Positions 18,249 through 30,000 of a DNA stretch of 64,000 nt are shown piece by piece. The DNA is from Paenalcaligenes faecalis. GTDB lineage: Bacteria > Pseudomonadota > Gammaproteobacteria > Burkholderiales > Burkholderiaceae_B. The DNA lies in NCBI RefSeq assembly GCF_027557445.1, contig NZ_CP106841.1, positions 1,908,001 through 1,972,000 on the forward strand, written 5' to 3'. The notes beneath the pieces were generated by a model. That model did no database searches. It was not told the DNA's origin and saw only the letters and a list, made by a program, of their open reading frames with translations. Made by a program: the position numbers and the translations under genes. How positions within the stretch are numbered: position 1 is the stretch's first letter; every line of letters begins with the position of its first letter.

Positions 18249-21200
18249 TTAACCGCCGTGCATATCCTGTAGAGAATACACAAGCAGGCCTTCGCCATCA
18301 CGTAAATACTGTAGGCCCTCTACGGCAGCGAGAGCACCTGCAATCGTTGTGTAATACGCCAAATTAGCGGCCAATGCATGGGTGCGGATAGTACGAGAAT
18401 CCACAATTGCATTACGACGTTCTTCGACAGTATTAATAACCAAAGCGATTTCACCGTTTTTGATCATATCCACAATATGCGGGCGACCTTCGGTGACTTT
18501 GTTAACAACTTTAACAGGCAAACCGGCCTTTTCAATGGCTGAAGCTGTACCACGCGTGGCAACTACCTTGAAACCCAAGTCAATTAAGCCACGAGCAACC
18601 TCTACGGCCTCTGGCTTATCGCTTTCACGTACGCTGATAAAGGCTGTACCGGATTTAGGTAAGTTAACGCTGGCTGCCATTTGTGATTTAACAAAGGCTT
18701 CACCAAAGCTACGACCCACACCCATGACCTCACCGGTGGACTTCATCTCTGGGCCAAGAATCGTATCTACGCCAGGGAATTTAACGAAGGGGAATACCGC
18801 CTCTTTGACTGCGTAAAAACCAGGTTTGGCTTTAGCTGACATATCGAGTTCAGGCACTTTTTTACCTGCCATCACACGAGCAGCCAATTTAGCCATCTGT
18901 AAACCTGTGGCTTTGGACACAAAAGGAACGGTGCGTGATGCGCGTGGGTTGACCTCAAGCACATACACCTCGTTATCCTGAATCGCGAACTGAACGTTCA
19001 TCAAGCCTTTTACGTTAAGCGCCTTAGCCATCAAGGCCGTTTGACGACGAATTTCCTCTACTACCTCGTTAGACAAAGAGTAAGGAGGTAAGCTACACGC
19101 TGAGTCACCCGAGTGAACACCTGCCTGCTCGATGTGTTCCATCACGCCACCAACGAATACGTCAGTGCCATCAGAAATACAATCCACATCCACTTCGGTG
19201 GCATCATTTAAGAAATGATCGAGCAACACAGGAGAGTCATTACTGACTTTCACGGCTTCGCGCATGTAACGCTCTAGGTCAGCTTGCTCGTGCACGATTT
19301 CCATTGCACGACCACCCAACACATAGCTAGGACGGACGACCAATGGGTAGCCAATCTCTGCAGCCAAAGCAATGGCCTCGCCTTCGGTACGTGCAGTACG
19401 GTTTGGCGGTTGACGTAGACCCAATTTATGCAATAGCTTTTGGAAACGCTCGCGGTCTTCGGCAATATCAATAGACTCTGGGCTAGTACCAATAATCGGC
19501 ACACCATTTGCCTCTAGGGCTCTGGCCAGTTTCAGCGGTGTTTGACCACCGTACTGTACGATCATGCCCACTGGTTTTTCTACGTGAACAATTTCCAATA
19601 CGTCTTCGAGAGTTAATGGCTCAAAGTACAAACGATCCGAAGTGTCATAGTCGGTAGAAACCGTTTCAGGATTACAGTTAACCATGATGGTTTCAAAACC
19701 ATCGTCACGCAATGCCATCGCAGCATGTACACAACAATAGTCAAACTCAATCCCCTGACCAATACGGTTTGGCCCACCACCTAACACGATGATTTTTTTA
19801 CGATCCGTCGGTTGGGATTCGCACTCTTCCTCGTAGGTTGAGTACATATATGCCGTATCGGTAGAAAACTCTGCAGCACACGTATCAACGCGTTTGTACA
19901 CAGGTCGTACATCCAACTGATGACGTAGTTTACGTACCTCGGATTCGACTGTGTCTAACAAGAAAGCAAGACGGCGATCAGAGAAACCACGACGTTTTAA
20001 ACCGAACAACGTATCACGGTCTAAATCAGCCAATGTTTTTTGCTCTAGAGCTAGCTCAATATCAACGATCTCTTTGATTTGAGCTAAAAACCACGGATCA
20101 ATTTTGGTGATGTTATGGACTTCGTCCAATGACATGCCTTGGGCAAACGCATCACCCACATACCAAATACGCTCTGGACCTGGTTCGCCTAGTTCGACCT
20201 GTAGTTTTTCACGGTCGGTCGTCATTTGGTTCAACCCATCCACGCCTACCTCTAGACCACGTAGGGCCTTTTGGAAAGATTCTTGGAAGGTACGACCCAT
20301 TGCCATGACCTCGCCCACCGATTTCATCTGAGTGGTTAAACGCGAATTGGCCTGAGGGAATTTCTCGAAAGCAAAACGTGGGATTTTAGTGACCACGTAA
20401 TCAATAGAAGGCTCAAACGCAGCCGGTGTAGCACCACCGGTAATTTCGTTTTGAAGCTCATCTAAGGTGTAACCTACCGCCAAACGTGCTGCGATTTTAG
20501 CAATAGGGAAGCCCGTTGCCTTGGAGGCTAAAGCAGAAGAACGAGACACACGTGGGTTCATCTCGATCACGATCATACGACCATTTTCAGGATTGAGTGC
20601 GAACTGTACGTTAGAACCACCTGTGTCCACACCGATTTCACGCAATACAGCAATCGATGCATTACGCATGATTTGGTATTCGCGATCGGTTAGCGTTTGG
20701 GCCGGAGCTACCGTAATGGAGTCACCCGTATGTACACCCATTGGATCTAAGTTTTCGATGGAACATACAATAATGCAGTTGTCAGCGCTGTCGCGGACGA
20801 CTTCCATTTCGTATTCTTTCCAACCCAGTAGCGATTCCTCGATGAGCAGTTCTTTGGTCGGAGAGGCTTCTAGGCCGCGACGACAAATTTCCTCGAACTC
20901 TTCCATGTTGTAAGCAATACCGCCGCCTGTACCACCAAGGGTAAAGCTAGGACGAATAACAACAGGGAAACCGGACGAATCAATTTCCTCGGCGATCTGG
21001 CGTTGTACCGCCCATGCCTCGTCCATTGAGTGCGCCACACCAGACTTAGCGGACTCTAGACCAATTTTGGTCATCGCGTCTTTAAATTTAAGACGGTCTT
21101 CGGCTTTATCGATGGCCTCGGCATTGGCACCGATCATCTCTACGCCGTATTTTTCCAACACACCCTGAGCCGCCAATTCGAGGGCACAGTTCAATGCAGT

Positions 21201-21479
21201 TTGACCGCCCATTGTTGGCAGTAAAGCATCTGGACGCTCGCGCTCGATGATTTTCTCTACGGCTTGCCAAGTGATCGGTTCGATGTAAGTCACATCGGCC
21301 GTATCTGGGTCTGTCATGATGGTGGCGGGGTTGCTATTGACCAAAATAGTGCGGAAGCCTTCGGCTTTTAAAGCCTTACATGCTTGGGCACCGGAATAGT
21401 CAAATTCACAAGCCTGACCAATAATAATTGGACCAGCCCCGATAATAAGAATACTTTTTATATCTGTACGCTTAGGCAT
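18249..21479 (-). CDS. carB: Carbamoyl phosphate synthase large subunit
   Basis: Makes carbamoyl phosphate from bicarbonate, two ATP and ammonia delivered by CarA, for pyrimidine and arginine synthesis. The 1076-aa protein has two homologous ATP-grasp halves: the first begins [20 protein letters not shown], the second after residue ~555 at [19 protein letters not shown]. Glycine-rich ATP loops are [13 protein letters not shown] and [11 protein letters not shown]. The C-terminal ~140 residues form the allosteric MGS-like domain. It starts 18 bases after carA, forming the usual carAB operon, and ends at a strong terminator. Confidence 0.98.
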   Translation of the reverse strand: MPKRTDIKSILIIGAGPIIIGQACEFDYSGAQACKALKAEGFRTILVNSNPATIMTDPDTADVTYIEPITWQAVEKIIERERPDALLPTMGGQTALNCALELAAQGVLEKYGVEMIGANAEAIDKAEDRLKFKDAMTKIGLESAKSGVAHSMDEAWAVQRQIAEEIDSSGFPVVIRPSFTLGGTGGGIAYNMEEFEEICRRGLEASPTKELLIEESLLGWKEYEMEVVRDSADNCIIVCSIENLDPMGVHTGDSITVAPAQTLTDREYQIMRNASIAVLREIGVDTGGSNVQFALNPENGRMIVIEMNPRVSRSSALASKATGFPIAKIAARLAVGYTLDELQNEITGGATPAAFEPSIDYVVTKIPRFAFEKFPQANSRLTTQMKSVGEVMAMGRTFQESFQKALRGLEVGVDGLNQMTTDREKLQVELGEPGPERIWYVGDAFAQGMSLDEVHNITKIDPWFLAQIKEIVDIELALEQKTLADLDRDTLFGLKRRGFSDRRLAFLLDTVESEVRKLRHQLDVRPVYKRVDTCAAEFSTDTAYMYSTYEEECESQPTDRKKIIVLGGGPNRIGQGIEFDYCCVHAAMALRDDGFETIMVNCNPETVSTDYDTSDRLYFEPLTLEDVLEIVHVEKPVGMIVQYGGQTPLKLARALEANGVPIIGTSPESIDIAEDRERFQKLLHKLGLRQPPNRTARTEGEAIALAAEIGYPLVVRPSYVLGGRAMEIVHEQADLERYMREAVKVSNDSPVLLDHFLNDATEVDVDCISDGTDVFVGGVMEHIEQAGVHSGDSACSLPPYSLSNEVVEEIRRQTALMAKALNVKGLMNVQFAIQDNEVYVLEVNPRASRTVPFVSKATGLQMAKLAARVMAGKKVPELDMSAKAKPGFYAVKEAVFPFVKFPGVDTILGPEMKSTGEVMGVGRSFGEAFVKSQMAASVNLPKSGTAFISVRESDKPEAVEVARGLIDLGFKVVATRGTASAIEKAGLPVKVVNKVTEGRPHIVDMIKNGEIALVINTVEERRNAIVDSRTIRTHALAANLAYYTTIAGALAAVEGLQYLRDGEGLLVYSLQDMHGG

Positions 21480-21497
21480 AATATTCTGTCTGGGCGA

Positions 21498-22661
21498 TTA
21501 AGCCTGTTTGTTAGCCATCAGGCTAATGAATTGGTCGAAAAGAGAGGTCATGTCACGTGGACCTGGAGTGGCTTCAGGGTGACCCTGGAAACCAAACGCA
21601 GGACGATCTGTAAACGCCAATCCTTGTAAGGTGTTATCAAACAAAGAAATATGGGTTACACGAACATTCGCAGGCAACGAATCCGCATCAATAGCAAAAC
21701 CATGATTTTGGCTAGTAATAAATACACGACCATCGTCTAACTGTTTTACAGGGTGGTTTGCACCATGATGACCTGTTTTCATTTTGACGCTAGTTGCACC
21801 TGCGGCTAGACCTAATAGCTGGTGACCTAAACAAATACCAAAAATAGGGATTTGTTTGTCTAGCAAGGTTTTAGTCGCAGCAATGGCGTAATCACACGCG
21901 GCAGGATCCCCTGGGCCGTTGGATAAAAACACACCATCCGGATTTAAGGCCAATACGTCCTCGGCGGAGGTTTGAGCCGGCACCACAGTAATACGGCAAC
22001 CGCGGTCAGCCAACAAACGTAAGATATTGGCTTTAACACCAAAATCATAAGCCACAACATGCTGAGCATCCGCAGCAGGTTCGGTTTGGCTAAAGCCTAC
22101 ACCTAACTGCCAGGAGCCTTGGTTCCATGTTGTGTTGGTGTCGGTAGTCACGTCTTTGGCCAAGTCTAAACCCGATAGACCGGCAAAAGAACGGGCCAAT
22201 TCTATGGCCCGATCAACATCATTACCAACTAAAATACAAGCACTCTGGGCGCCTGTTTCACGCAGAATTCGCGTGAGCTTGCGTGTATCCACGCCAGCGA
22301 TAGCTACTACGCCTTGCTCTTTTAGGTAATCAGGCAAGGATTGTGTAGAGCGGAAATTAGATACGCGTAAAGCGCAATCACGTACGACTAAACCCGCCGC
22401 CTGCACAGAAGCAGATTCGGCATCTTCGGGATTTACCCCAGTGTTACCAATGTGCGGATAGGTTAGTGTAACGATTTGACCTTTATAGCTAGGATCAGTC
22501 AAGATCTCTTGGTAGCCGGTCATGGCTGTATTAAACACGACCTCAGCTACCGCATAGCCCTCAGCACCAATGGAATAGCCTTTAAATACAGTCCCATCGG
22601 CAAGGGCTAGGATCGCACTTGAGCTAGCATTGGACTCGTCAGGAAAAAGAGACGGCAGCAC
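21498..22661 (-). CDS. carA: Carbamoyl phosphate synthase small subunit
   Basis: Glutaminase subunit supplying ammonia to CarB. The N-terminal domain ([39 protein letters not shown]) is followed by a class I glutamine amidotransferase domain with the nucleophile Cys in [15 protein letters not shown] and the catalytic His/Glu in [12 protein letters not shown]. Start: the reading frame opens with TTG at 22679, but GTG at 22661 has GGGG seven bases upstream and gives the conserved-looking N-terminus (M)LPSLFPDE, so GTG is preferred (387 aa). The gene is divergent from transaldolase. Confidence 0.95.
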   Translation of the reverse strand: MLPSLFPDESNASSSAILALADGTVFKGYSIGAEGYAVAEVVFNTAMTGYQEILTDPSYKGQIVTLTYPHIGNTGVNPEDAESASVQAAGLVVRDCALRVSNFRSTQSLPDYLKEQGVVAIAGVDTRKLTRILRETGAQSACILVGNDVDRAIELARSFAGLSGLDLAKDVTTDTNTTWNQGSWQLGVGFSQTEPAADAQHVVAYDFGVKANILRLLADRGCRITVVPAQTSAEDVLALNPDGVFLSNGPGDPAACDYAIAATKTLLDKQIPIFGICLGHQLLGLAAGATSVKMKTGHHGANHPVKQLDDGRVFITSQNHGFAIDADSLPANVRVTHISLFDNTLQGLAFTDRPAFGFQGHPEATPGPRDMTSLFDQFISLMANKQA

Positions 22662-22668
22662 GTTTAAA

Positions 22669-22672
22669 CCCC
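22669..22672 (-). promoter_or_regulatory. Shine-Dalgarno deciding the GTG start of carA
   Basis: GGGG on the minus strand lies seven bases before the GTG at 22661. The alternative TTG at 22679 has only an AT-rich leader. Confidence 0.5.
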
Positions 22673-22701
22673 GGTTCAAAATTTACAAATAAAACTTAAC
22701 G

Positions 22702-22707
22702 ATTATA
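22702..22707 (-). promoter_or_regulatory. -10 element of the carAB promoter
   Basis: A perfect TATAAT on the minus strand lies 40 bases before the carA GTG. A clear -35 at 16-18 bases is missing. A small inverted repeat (GTAGCA/TGCTAC, 22746-22761) lies upstream and could be an operator. Confidence 0.4.
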
Positions 22708-22827
22708 CCCCGACTTTGTGGGGGGCATAAAGCACCTATAGTGCTGTAGCAACACTGCTACAAACTAATTAGAAATAGTCTACATTAAGCTATGTATCTT
22801 GTTTTGCTTTTTTTGGCGACATAAATT

Positions 22828-23790
22828 ATGACATCTTTGCTCGAATCCTTACGTCAACACACAACCGTAGTCGCTGACACCGGTGATTTTGAGGCCATGC
22901 GTGCCTTTAAACCTACCGATGCCACCACCAACCCTTCGCTGATTTTAAACGCAGTTCAACAACCTGCTTATCAGCATCTTTTGGTGGAAACGATCAAGCA
23001 AAATCCAAAAGCGAACGCAGCTGAGCTCAATGATGCTTTGCTGGTCGCTTTTGGTAAGGCAATTTTAGACATCGTTCCTGGCCGTGTTTCAACCGAAATT
23101 GATGCACGTTTATCCTTTGATACACAAGCCAGCATCGAACGAGCACGCCAAATTATCCAGCTATACGAACAAGCTGGCATTGATCGTCAACGTGTGTTGA
23201 TTAAACTGGCTTCTACATGGGAAGGCATCCAGGCCGCCAAACAATTACAAAGCGAAGGCATCCAGTGTAACTTAACCTTGCTCTTTTGCTTAGCCCAAGC
23301 GGTGGCTTGTGCACAATCTAAAGTAACCCTGATCTCACCTTTTGTAGGTCGCATTTATGATTGGTACAAAAAAGAGGCGGGTGCAGCATGGGACGAAGCC
23401 GCCAATGCAGGGGTTAATGATCCCGGCGTACAGTCCGTGCGCCAAATTTATAATTATTTTAAAACCTATGATTTAAAGACCGAAATCATGGGGGCTAGCT
23501 TTAGAAATGCTGGTCAGATTTTGGCCTTGGCGGGTTGTGATTTACTGACGATCAGCCCTGCTTTATTAAATGAGCTCTCTACTCAGTCTGGGACAGTAAC
23601 TGCCCATTTGGATGCGCAAACAGCTAAATCACAAGCCCCAGAATGGCAAGCCAGCAACGAGGTTGCCTTTCGCACAGACCTTAATGCCAATGCCATGGCA
23701 ACAGAAAAACTAGCCGAAGGTATCCGTTTATTTATTCGTGATGCTGTGGCTCTGGACAAGGTCATTGCCCAGGCCAAAGAACAAGCATAG
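22828..23790 (+). CDS. tal: Transaldolase
   Basis: Moves a three-carbon unit between sugar phosphates in the non-oxidative pentose phosphate pathway. The 320-aa TIM barrel shows [14 protein letters not shown] (about 30-43), the Schiff-base lysine in [16 protein letters not shown] (about residue 131) and the segment [16 protein letters not shown], followed by [12 protein letters not shown]. Length fits the TalB class. It is divergent from carA and convergent with recR, with four bases between stops. Confidence 0.96.
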   Translation: MTSLLESLRQHTTVVADTGDFEAMRAFKPTDATTNPSLILNAVQQPAYQHLLVETIKQNPKANAAELNDALLVAFGKAILDIVPGRVSTEIDARLSFDTQASIERARQIIQLYEQAGIDRQRVLIKLASTWEGIQAAKQLQSEGIQCNLTLLFCLAQAVACAQSKVTLISPFVGRIYDWYKKEAGAAWDEAANAGVNDPGVQSVRQIYNYFKTYDLKTEIMGASFRNAGQILALAGCDLLTISPALLNELSTQSGTVTAHLDAQTAKSQAPEWQASNEVAFRTDLNANAMATEKLAEGIRLFIRDAVALDKVIAQAKEQA

Positions 23791-23794
23791 ATTA

Positions 23795-24406
23795 CTACGT
23801 GGTTTTGCGTTCCATCAAAGCCCAAGCAATGGTGCTGGCATCCACGTATTCTAGCTCGCTGCCCGCAGGGACCCCTCGGGCTAAGCGGGTTAATTTGACA
23901 CCTTGCGTACGCAGGTATTCACCTAAATGGTGGGCGGTGGTCTCGCCTTCGGCTGTAAAATTGGTTGCCAAAATGACCTCTCGTACCTGCGCCTCGGAGG
24001 CGCGGTTAGCGATACGCTGAAACTGCAAATCTTTGGGGCCTACGCCCTCTAGTGGGGCTAAGCGTCCCATCAACACATAGTACAACCCATTGTAGCTATG
24101 ACTGGCTTCGATCATATTCTGATCTGCCGGTGTTTCTACGATACACAACAAGCCCGTATCCCGCTGCGGGTTAGCACACGTGATACAGATTTCAGTTTCG
24201 CTAAAGCTATTGCAACGCTGGCAATGTAAAAGACTCGTGGCAGCATGGTCCAAAGCCAGACTAAGGTCTTTGGCCCCTGCCACATCATGCTGTAACAAAT
24301 GATAAGCCATACGCCGTGCCGTGCGTTCGCCCACACCAGGCAGGCGTTTGAACGCATCAATTAACTCGCGCAGCGGCGCTGGCTCAGGTAATACCGGATT
24401 TGTCAT
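23795..24406 (-). CDS. recR: Recombination protein RecR
   Basis: Acts with RecF/RecO to load RecA at gaps in DNA. The 203-aa protein has an N-terminal helix-hairpin-helix region (FKRLPGVGERTARRMAYHLL), a four-cysteine zinc finger (CQRCNSFSETEICITC) and a Toprim domain (LCIVETPADQNMIE, then YNGLYYVLMGRLAPLEGVGP). It begins directly after the ebfC stop, in the widely conserved order dnaX-ebfC-recR. Confidence 0.97.
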   Translation of the reverse strand: MTNPVLPEPAPLRELIDAFKRLPGVGERTARRMAYHLLQHDVAGAKDLSLALDHAATSLLHCQRCNSFSETEICITCANPQRDTGLLCIVETPADQNMIEASHSYNGLYYVLMGRLAPLEGVGPKDLQFQRIANRASEAQVREVILATNFTAEGETTAHHLGEYLRTQGVKLTRLARGVPAGSELEYVDASTIAWALMERKTT

Positions 24407-24733
24407 TTAGAATGGAAATGACATTCCAGGAGGCAATGGCAAGCCTGCTGTAATAGCAGACATTTTTTCTTGTGATGTGCTTTCTGCTTTGCGTAGTGCA
24501 TCATTAAAAGCAGCCGCCACTAAGTCTTCTAGCATATCTTTATCGTCCTCAAGCAAAGACGGATCAATCGTAATACGGCGTACATCGTTGCGACATGTCA
24601 TCGTGACTTTAACTAAGCCACCTCCTGACGCGCCCTCAACCTCGATATTACCCAACTCGTCTTGGGCTTTTTTCATGTTTTCTTGCATTTGCTGAGCTTG
24701 ACGCATCAAGCCCGCGATTTGACCTTTCATCAT
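24407..24733 (-). CDS. ebfC: YbaB/EbfC nucleoid-associated protein
   Basis: A small DNA-binding protein that coats the nucleoid as a dimer. The 108-aa protein starts with [20 protein letters not shown], the long family helix, and continues with [30 protein letters not shown] and [15 protein letters not shown]. Its genomic place between dnaX and recR is the standard one. The stop codon abuts the recR ATG with no spacer. Confidence 0.95.
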   Translation of the reverse strand: MMKGQIAGLMRQAQQMQENMKKAQDELGNIEVEGASGGGLVKVTMTCRNDVRRITIDPSLLEDDKDMLEDLVAAAFNDALRKAESTSQEKMSAITAGLPLPPGMSFPF

Positions 24734-24756
24734 AATAAAATTGTCCTAAGTAAAAA

Positions 24757-26850
24757 CTATTTAGCCTGAATCGAGTCAGGCACAACTTGAGCATCAAACT
24801 GCTGTATAAGCGCTAGTATAAACGGGTTTTGTTGCGCATCGCTTTCGGCTTGAGCTTGGCGTTGTGCTCTCTCTGCTTGAGCGATCGCATACGCGGTGTC
24901 ATCACCGGTACTGCCGTACTCAATATGCAACCGTAACACTTGCCCAAAATACTCGTTTAACACCGTATTGATACGGGATTTAGCCAAGCTATCATCGGCG
25001 GATCGAATCGCCACCCGCAACGTAATGTCATTTCCAGCACACTCAACCCATTCGGCCTGTTGGGCTAGCTCGGAAGCCCAACCTGATAACGGCAACGTAG
25101 GTGCTAACTCAGCCCACTGTGTTGGGCTAAGCCGCTCTGGTTTAGGAATAGTAGGCGTTGGTAAATCCAAAGCAGCTACTGCCTGCTGTACGGCATCATC
25201 CATCAGGGGAGTATTGTCGCCGTTTTCAATATCCCCGGTCAAAAAATCCGCATCATGATCGGACTGACTCATTGAGTCATAAGCTGAGTCATCAATAGGA
25301 GGCTCCTCGTAGGGAGGCGGCTCATCGACTGACGGGCTACTGACGACCGGTTTATCTACCGACGGCGGTTGTATCACAGAGGCAGAGGCCTCTGCCACAA
25401 CCGGCTCAGCAACAGAGGACGGTTGACTTGGAGTATCCCACGGAGTGGCTTGTTGGGCTGCACCAGCCGCAATCGTTTGCACCCCACGCTCGACCATTGG
25501 CGGCTGTATACCGACCCGGGTCGTAGCAGTAGAACTAGGGGCTGCTGTTTCCCACGGCGGCGTGTCCTGAATGACCTTGGGAGGTGATGCAGGCGGTAAA
25601 TCCGGCTCTGGGGCCGCAGCCGTCGTCGAAGTAGGTTGTGCTGCCACTGGCACAGCTGGAGGCGTAGGAGCGGCCCCGATCACTGGAGCTTCGGTTACTG
25701 TCGCTGCGGGGGCAGAAGCTACCACAGGTGTTGCAGGAGCAGGAGTGGCCACAGCGGGTAAACTACCTGCCGGTATTAAGGCCAGTAATCGCATACAAGC
25801 CATAATAAAACCAGCGTACTCATCAGGAGCCAGTGCTAATTCATCACGGCTATGCACAACCACCGAATAAAATAACTGCACATGATCTGCAGACAATAAT
25901 TGCGCTAGTTCTTCTATGCCTTGGATATTTGGTTCATCAGGGGGCAATGCACCCGGCACGCGTTGCTGAATGGCAATGCGCGATAACAAAACGGCTAAAT
26001 CAGCCAAAGCGCCGCGGAATGAAAGACCACGTAAGGCCATATCATCAGCAATCGCAATTAGCTGCGCCCCATTTGCATCAATAAGGGCATGCAAAATATG
26101 AAGCAGATGGGTCTGGTCAATCGTACCCAACATCCCTTGCACATCATCCGTAGACACAGAGCCCGCACTATATGCAATGGCTTGATCCGTTAGAGACAAG
26201 GCGTCACGCATCGAACCACTGGCGGCCTGAGCTAATAAGCGTAGGGCTGGGATCTCTGCGGGGATGTTTTCCTGCTGCAAAATATCCTGTAAATGCTGCT
26301 CAATGGCAGGAACGGTCATTTGCTTTAAATTAAACTGTAAACAACGAGACAGTACCGTTACAGGTATTTTTTGTGGGTCCGTGGTGGCCAAGATAAACTT
26401 AACGTGTGCAGGCGGCTCTTCGAGTGTTTTGAGCATGGCATTAAAGGCATGCCCAGTCAGCATATGCACCTCGTCAATCATGTAGACTTTATAACGGGCT
26501 GCACTGGGAGCGTAGACGGCCTGCTCTAGCAGCTGCGTCATTTCGTCAACCCCTCGGTTCGAGGCAGCATCTAGCTCTACATAGTCTACAAAACGTCCTT
26601 GATCAATCTCTGTGCAAGAACGGCACTGACCGCAAGGCGTCGCACTGACCCCCTGCTCACAATTAAGTGCCTTAGCTAATATACGAGACAAGGTGGTTTT
26701 ACCTACCCCACGCGTCCCAGTAAACAACCACGCGTGATGTAAACGCTGCGTATTTAGTGCATGAGTCAAAGCGCGTACCACGTGATCTTGACCAATAAGA
26801 GTGTCAAAAGAGCGCGGGCGCCATTTACGGGCCAATACTTGATATGTCAT
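24757..26850 (-). CDS. dnaX: DNA polymerase III subunits tau/gamma
   Basis: Clamp-loader ATPase that opens the beta clamp and, as tau, links polymerase to helicase. The AAA domain holds Walker A GTRGVGKTTLSR (about 44-55), a four-Cys zinc site (C..., CGQCRSC), Walker B DEVHML and sensor segment ATTDPQKIPVTVLSRC. Residues ~355-530 are a long Pro/Ala-rich linker, more extended than in E. coli (697 versus 643 aa overall). The last ~150 residues are the polymerase-binding domain (RLSPTQWAELAPTLPLSGWA). A slippery heptamer plus stem at residue 535 predicts a gamma-like 541-aa product. The gene follows the SRP RNA and precedes ebfC-recR. Confidence 0.96.
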   Translation of the reverse strand: MTYQVLARKWRPRSFDTLIGQDHVVRALTHALNTQRLHHAWLFTGTRGVGKTTLSRILAKALNCEQGVSATPCGQCRSCTEIDQGRFVDYVELDAASNRGVDEMTQLLEQAVYAPSAARYKVYMIDEVHMLTGHAFNAMLKTLEEPPAHVKFILATTDPQKIPVTVLSRCLQFNLKQMTVPAIEQHLQDILQQENIPAEIPALRLLAQAASGSMRDALSLTDQAIAYSAGSVSTDDVQGMLGTIDQTHLLHILHALIDANGAQLIAIADDMALRGLSFRGALADLAVLLSRIAIQQRVPGALPPDEPNIQGIEELAQLLSADHVQLFYSVVVHSRDELALAPDEYAGFIMACMRLLALIPAGSLPAVATPAPATPVVASAPAATVTEAPVIGAAPTPPAVPVAAQPTSTTAAAPEPDLPPASPPKVIQDTPPWETAAPSSTATTRVGIQPPMVERGVQTIAAGAAQQATPWDTPSQPSSVAEPVVAEASASVIQPPSVDKPVVSSPSVDEPPPYEEPPIDDSAYDSMSQSDHDADFLTGDIENGDNTPLMDDAVQQAVAALDLPTPTIPKPERLSPTQWAELAPTLPLSGWASELAQQAEWVECAGNDITLRVAIRSADDSLAKSRINTVLNEYFGQVLRLHIEYGSTGDDTAYAIAQAERAQRQAQAESDAQQNPFILALIQQFDAQVVPDSIQAK
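25206..25246 (-). promoter_or_regulatory. Predicted -1 frameshift signal in dnaX
   Basis: In the mRNA, codons GAT-TTT-TTG form the heptamer U-UUU-UUG (25246-25240, X-XXY-YYZ pattern). Three bases later a 10-bp stem begins (arms 25236-25227 and 25216-25206, one bulged C, 10-base loop). After a -1 slip the ribosome reads D-R-G-Y and stops at TGA (25228-25226). The product would be about 541 aa and lack the C-terminal polymerase-binding domain, like E. coli gamma. No Shine-Dalgarno-like stimulator is seen upstream. Confidence 0.6.
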
Positions 26851-26947
26851 GTAGGGGAATTCGGTAAAGAGTAAAAAGCACGAGGGCTAGTAAAAGTGTA
26901 CCGGATTTGAAGCAACTGCGGGAGATAGGCGTAAAAGCCTTGAGGAA

Positions 26948-27045
26948 GGTGGCGAGCCTGACTTCGGCACTGGTTCGAGACAGCTGTGGCTGCTTCGTTC
27001 CCGACCTGACCAGGTTGGCTGTTGAACCATGCGAAGGGGCTCACC
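26948..27045 (-). ncRNA. ffs: 4.5S signal recognition particle RNA
   Basis: On the minus strand this ~98-nt segment contains the conserved SRP domain IV core CTGGTCAGGTCGGGAACGAA followed by GCAGCC. The ends pair with each other (GGTGAGCC with GGCTCGCC), as expected for the small bacterial hairpin-type RNA. It guides the Ffh protein to nascent membrane proteins. It sits between the AddA-like gene and dnaX. End positions are estimated from the pairing. Confidence 0.93.
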
Positions 27046-27052
27046 ATTTACA

Positions 27053-27058
27053 AGTATA
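27053..27058 (-). promoter_or_regulatory. -10 element of the ffs promoter
   Basis: TATACT on the minus strand lies seven bases before the predicted 5' end of the SRP RNA. The -35 would fall in the 3' end of the upstream helicase gene and is not clear. Confidence 0.5.
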
Positions 27059-27061
27059 GCA

Positions 27062-30000
27062 CTAAATTTCGTACCAAAGATCAGCCCGAGGAAAATAAAG
27101 TGCAGCTCTTGCCTTACGCCCATCAAAAGCAGTGACTTGATCACAATAACGACGCAACTGTGACCCATATCGGTCACGCATAATCGCTAAAAAAGCCTCC
27201 TGACTTTGACCGGCGTGCGGCATAGAAGTTTTATAATCCACAATTAACCACTGATCGTCCTGAGAGATAGCTAAATCAATAATAGACACACGCCCCTCGG
27301 CATCCAATAACGTCCACTCTCTATAAGCTTGGGCTACATCTAGTAACCACTGGCCTCTTTCGCTGTCAATGGTACGAGTTAATGTCTCTACGACCTCAGC
27401 GACGGCGCCCTTAACCTCTGACTGCACAATACCAGCACGTAATAGTTGGCGTTCGATGACATCTGAGCGTTGACTAATACGCGCCGTACTCCATTGCTCA
27501 CGCCCATCTCGACCTATTCGCTCTAGCCACGCATGTGCCACCGTACCAATGGCAGCCTCTTTAAATGGTTCATCACTCCACTCCCAATGATTCACCCCAG
27601 CAGGAGCCTCTCGTGGCGTAACCGGAGGCAAATCCTCCATATTTTTTATACGTTGCAAATACTGATAAGCCGATCGCGATTGAGAGCGTGTCTGGCCTTG
27701 CCTCAGCAAAGGCTCTGTAGTTAGAACCTGCGTCTCAACCACCGGCCACAATAACTGCATCAATGAACCACTGGCAGCTTTAACATCGCCTTGTTTATTT
27801 AGGCCTAATAACCCAACCAAATGCAGCTGACTGCGAGCTCGGGTTACACCTACATATAACAATCGCTGCAATTCGAAAGCAGCACGCTGTTTTTCTCGCT
27901 GCGCAATAAACTGGCTCATGCCGTCCTTAGCATCTGCATCACTGGCCTTGGCCATGCCCACATACAAACGACCTTGGCTTTGCTCCAGAGCTAATAAGGG
28001 CTCTGTTTCAGCTCGGCTGCTACGATTCAAATCGTACAAAATAACCGACTCAAACTCTAAGCCTTTGGACTTATGAAAGGTCATGACCTCTACGGCACGT
28101 TCGGCATTTTGCGCCGTGGCATACAAGCGCGTCACCTGCTCCTCAAACTGATCTAAATCGACCTCGCCATAGGGTGCTACACGCTCTAGTAACCGAAAAA
28201 CGTTCTCCGCATCCGCGCGATCGCTGTTAAGCGGATAGGCGTGCTCCCCCCCTAAACGATGCCAGCAATGCTCTACCCATGCGGCAAAAGGCAATGAGCC
28301 ACTGCGATGACGATCATCTAACAATACAGCAGCGACATGCTGCAAACGCTGCCACTCGTTATCTTGCCAGAGGTCTTGCTGCTGAGACGCGGCCATCATT
28401 AACGCAGGAATCGTCGTCTGCCTATCATGTCCACATAAGGTATGCAGGCTCGTTAAACGTAATCCACAAATCGGAGAGCGTAATAACGACAACCACGCTA
28501 ATCGATCTCCTGCATGCTTAAGGGCTCGGACTAACTGCACAATGTCCTGCACCACAGGCCTAGCCGTTAGGCTATCAATGTCCACCGCTTTAGTAGGGAT
28601 TCCTGCGACAGTTAATGTCCGGATTAGCTCTCCTAAATGGGTGCGGGCTCGTACCAATACAGCCACTGGTTTGGTGCTATCTGGATATTGCTGTAGGGCC
28701 GCCGCACAAAGCTGCACCACACGCTGCTCTGCGGTACTACGCGCTTGATCCGCATCCATAAAATCGTCGGACTCATTGCTGTAGATCAGGGGGTGCATCT
28801 GTACGATGGAATGGTCAGCCTCGCCATGAAAGGCCTCTGAGGGGTTATAACGCACCGCCCCTAATTCCGTATCAACCGCCAAAGGAAATAAATGGCCGCC
28901 CAGTTGATTTACCCACTGCACCACATTCGCCGTCGAACGAAAATTATTCGTTAAGGTCACGGCTTCTAATTCGACCTCGCCTAAACGTCCGTTTTGCTGT
29001 ACATGTAAAAACAACCCGACTTCGGCCTTACGAAAACGATAAATAGACTGCATGGGGTCCCCCACCAGAAATACCGTTCTCCCATCATCCGCTTGCCAAC
29101 CGGAGGTCAATCTTTCTAACAGCTCAATCTGGTTTAAGCTCGTATCCTGAAACTCATCCACCAACAAATGACTAATACGACGATCCAAACGCAATAACAG
29201 ATCAGATGGGTTATCGGCCGCCCCCAAAGCATTTAATGCCCGTTGCGCAATTTCTATAAAATCCACCTGCCCAGCATCAATAAATTCCAACCGTAATTGG
29301 GCCACTGTCAGCCACAATACATTGGACAGATGCCCTAGTAACTCGACTTGCTGATCCGTATATTCTGGCTGTAAGTGCTCAAGAGTTAATAACGCCTCTA
29401 CCCACGGAGCATCGGGCTGTTGTTGATCTAACCAATCTTGTAACTGCTTACGTAAAACCGCATCCCCATTGGCAGGAAAGCCAACGGTAGCGGTAATCCC
29501 TCTGGGCTTACGCGGAGCCCCCGACGTTGTTAAAAAAGGAATCAATGCCTGCCAACGCGCTAAATCCTCGGGAACAGGAAACAAGGGGTCCTCTTCCGAC
29601 CAGGACTCCAACGCAGCTAAGGCCATTTTTCCTTTTTCTGCTAGATTCCTATGAGCATACACAGCCGCTGGAGCTAAATCCTGCCAACCCAATGGCAACG
29701 CCTCATCGACGCGTTCTAGATGCTCTGTCACTAACTGATTCAAATAGTCCTGCAGTCGCTCTAAGGCCTGCGCCTGACCCAGAGTTGGCAACCACTGGTC
29801 ACGTATCGCTAACATATCCACCAACAACTGCTCTACGTCAGCAATATTTACCCCCAAATGCTTAACCAAATAGCTAACGGAAGGTTGCTCATCGGCCATA
29901 GCAATAACAGACTGAGCGGCCTGCAAATACAACAAACTGGCCTGATCCGAGACCTCTGGCACGCCTCCCAAGCCACTGAGCCATGGCATAGCCCGTACTA

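Noticed and set aside
25571-25870. Open frame on the plus strand rich in Gly/Ala, opposite the dnaX linker
   Set aside because: It is a shadow of the Pro/Ala-rich linker codons of dnaX, with no ribosome-binding site and no plausible fold.
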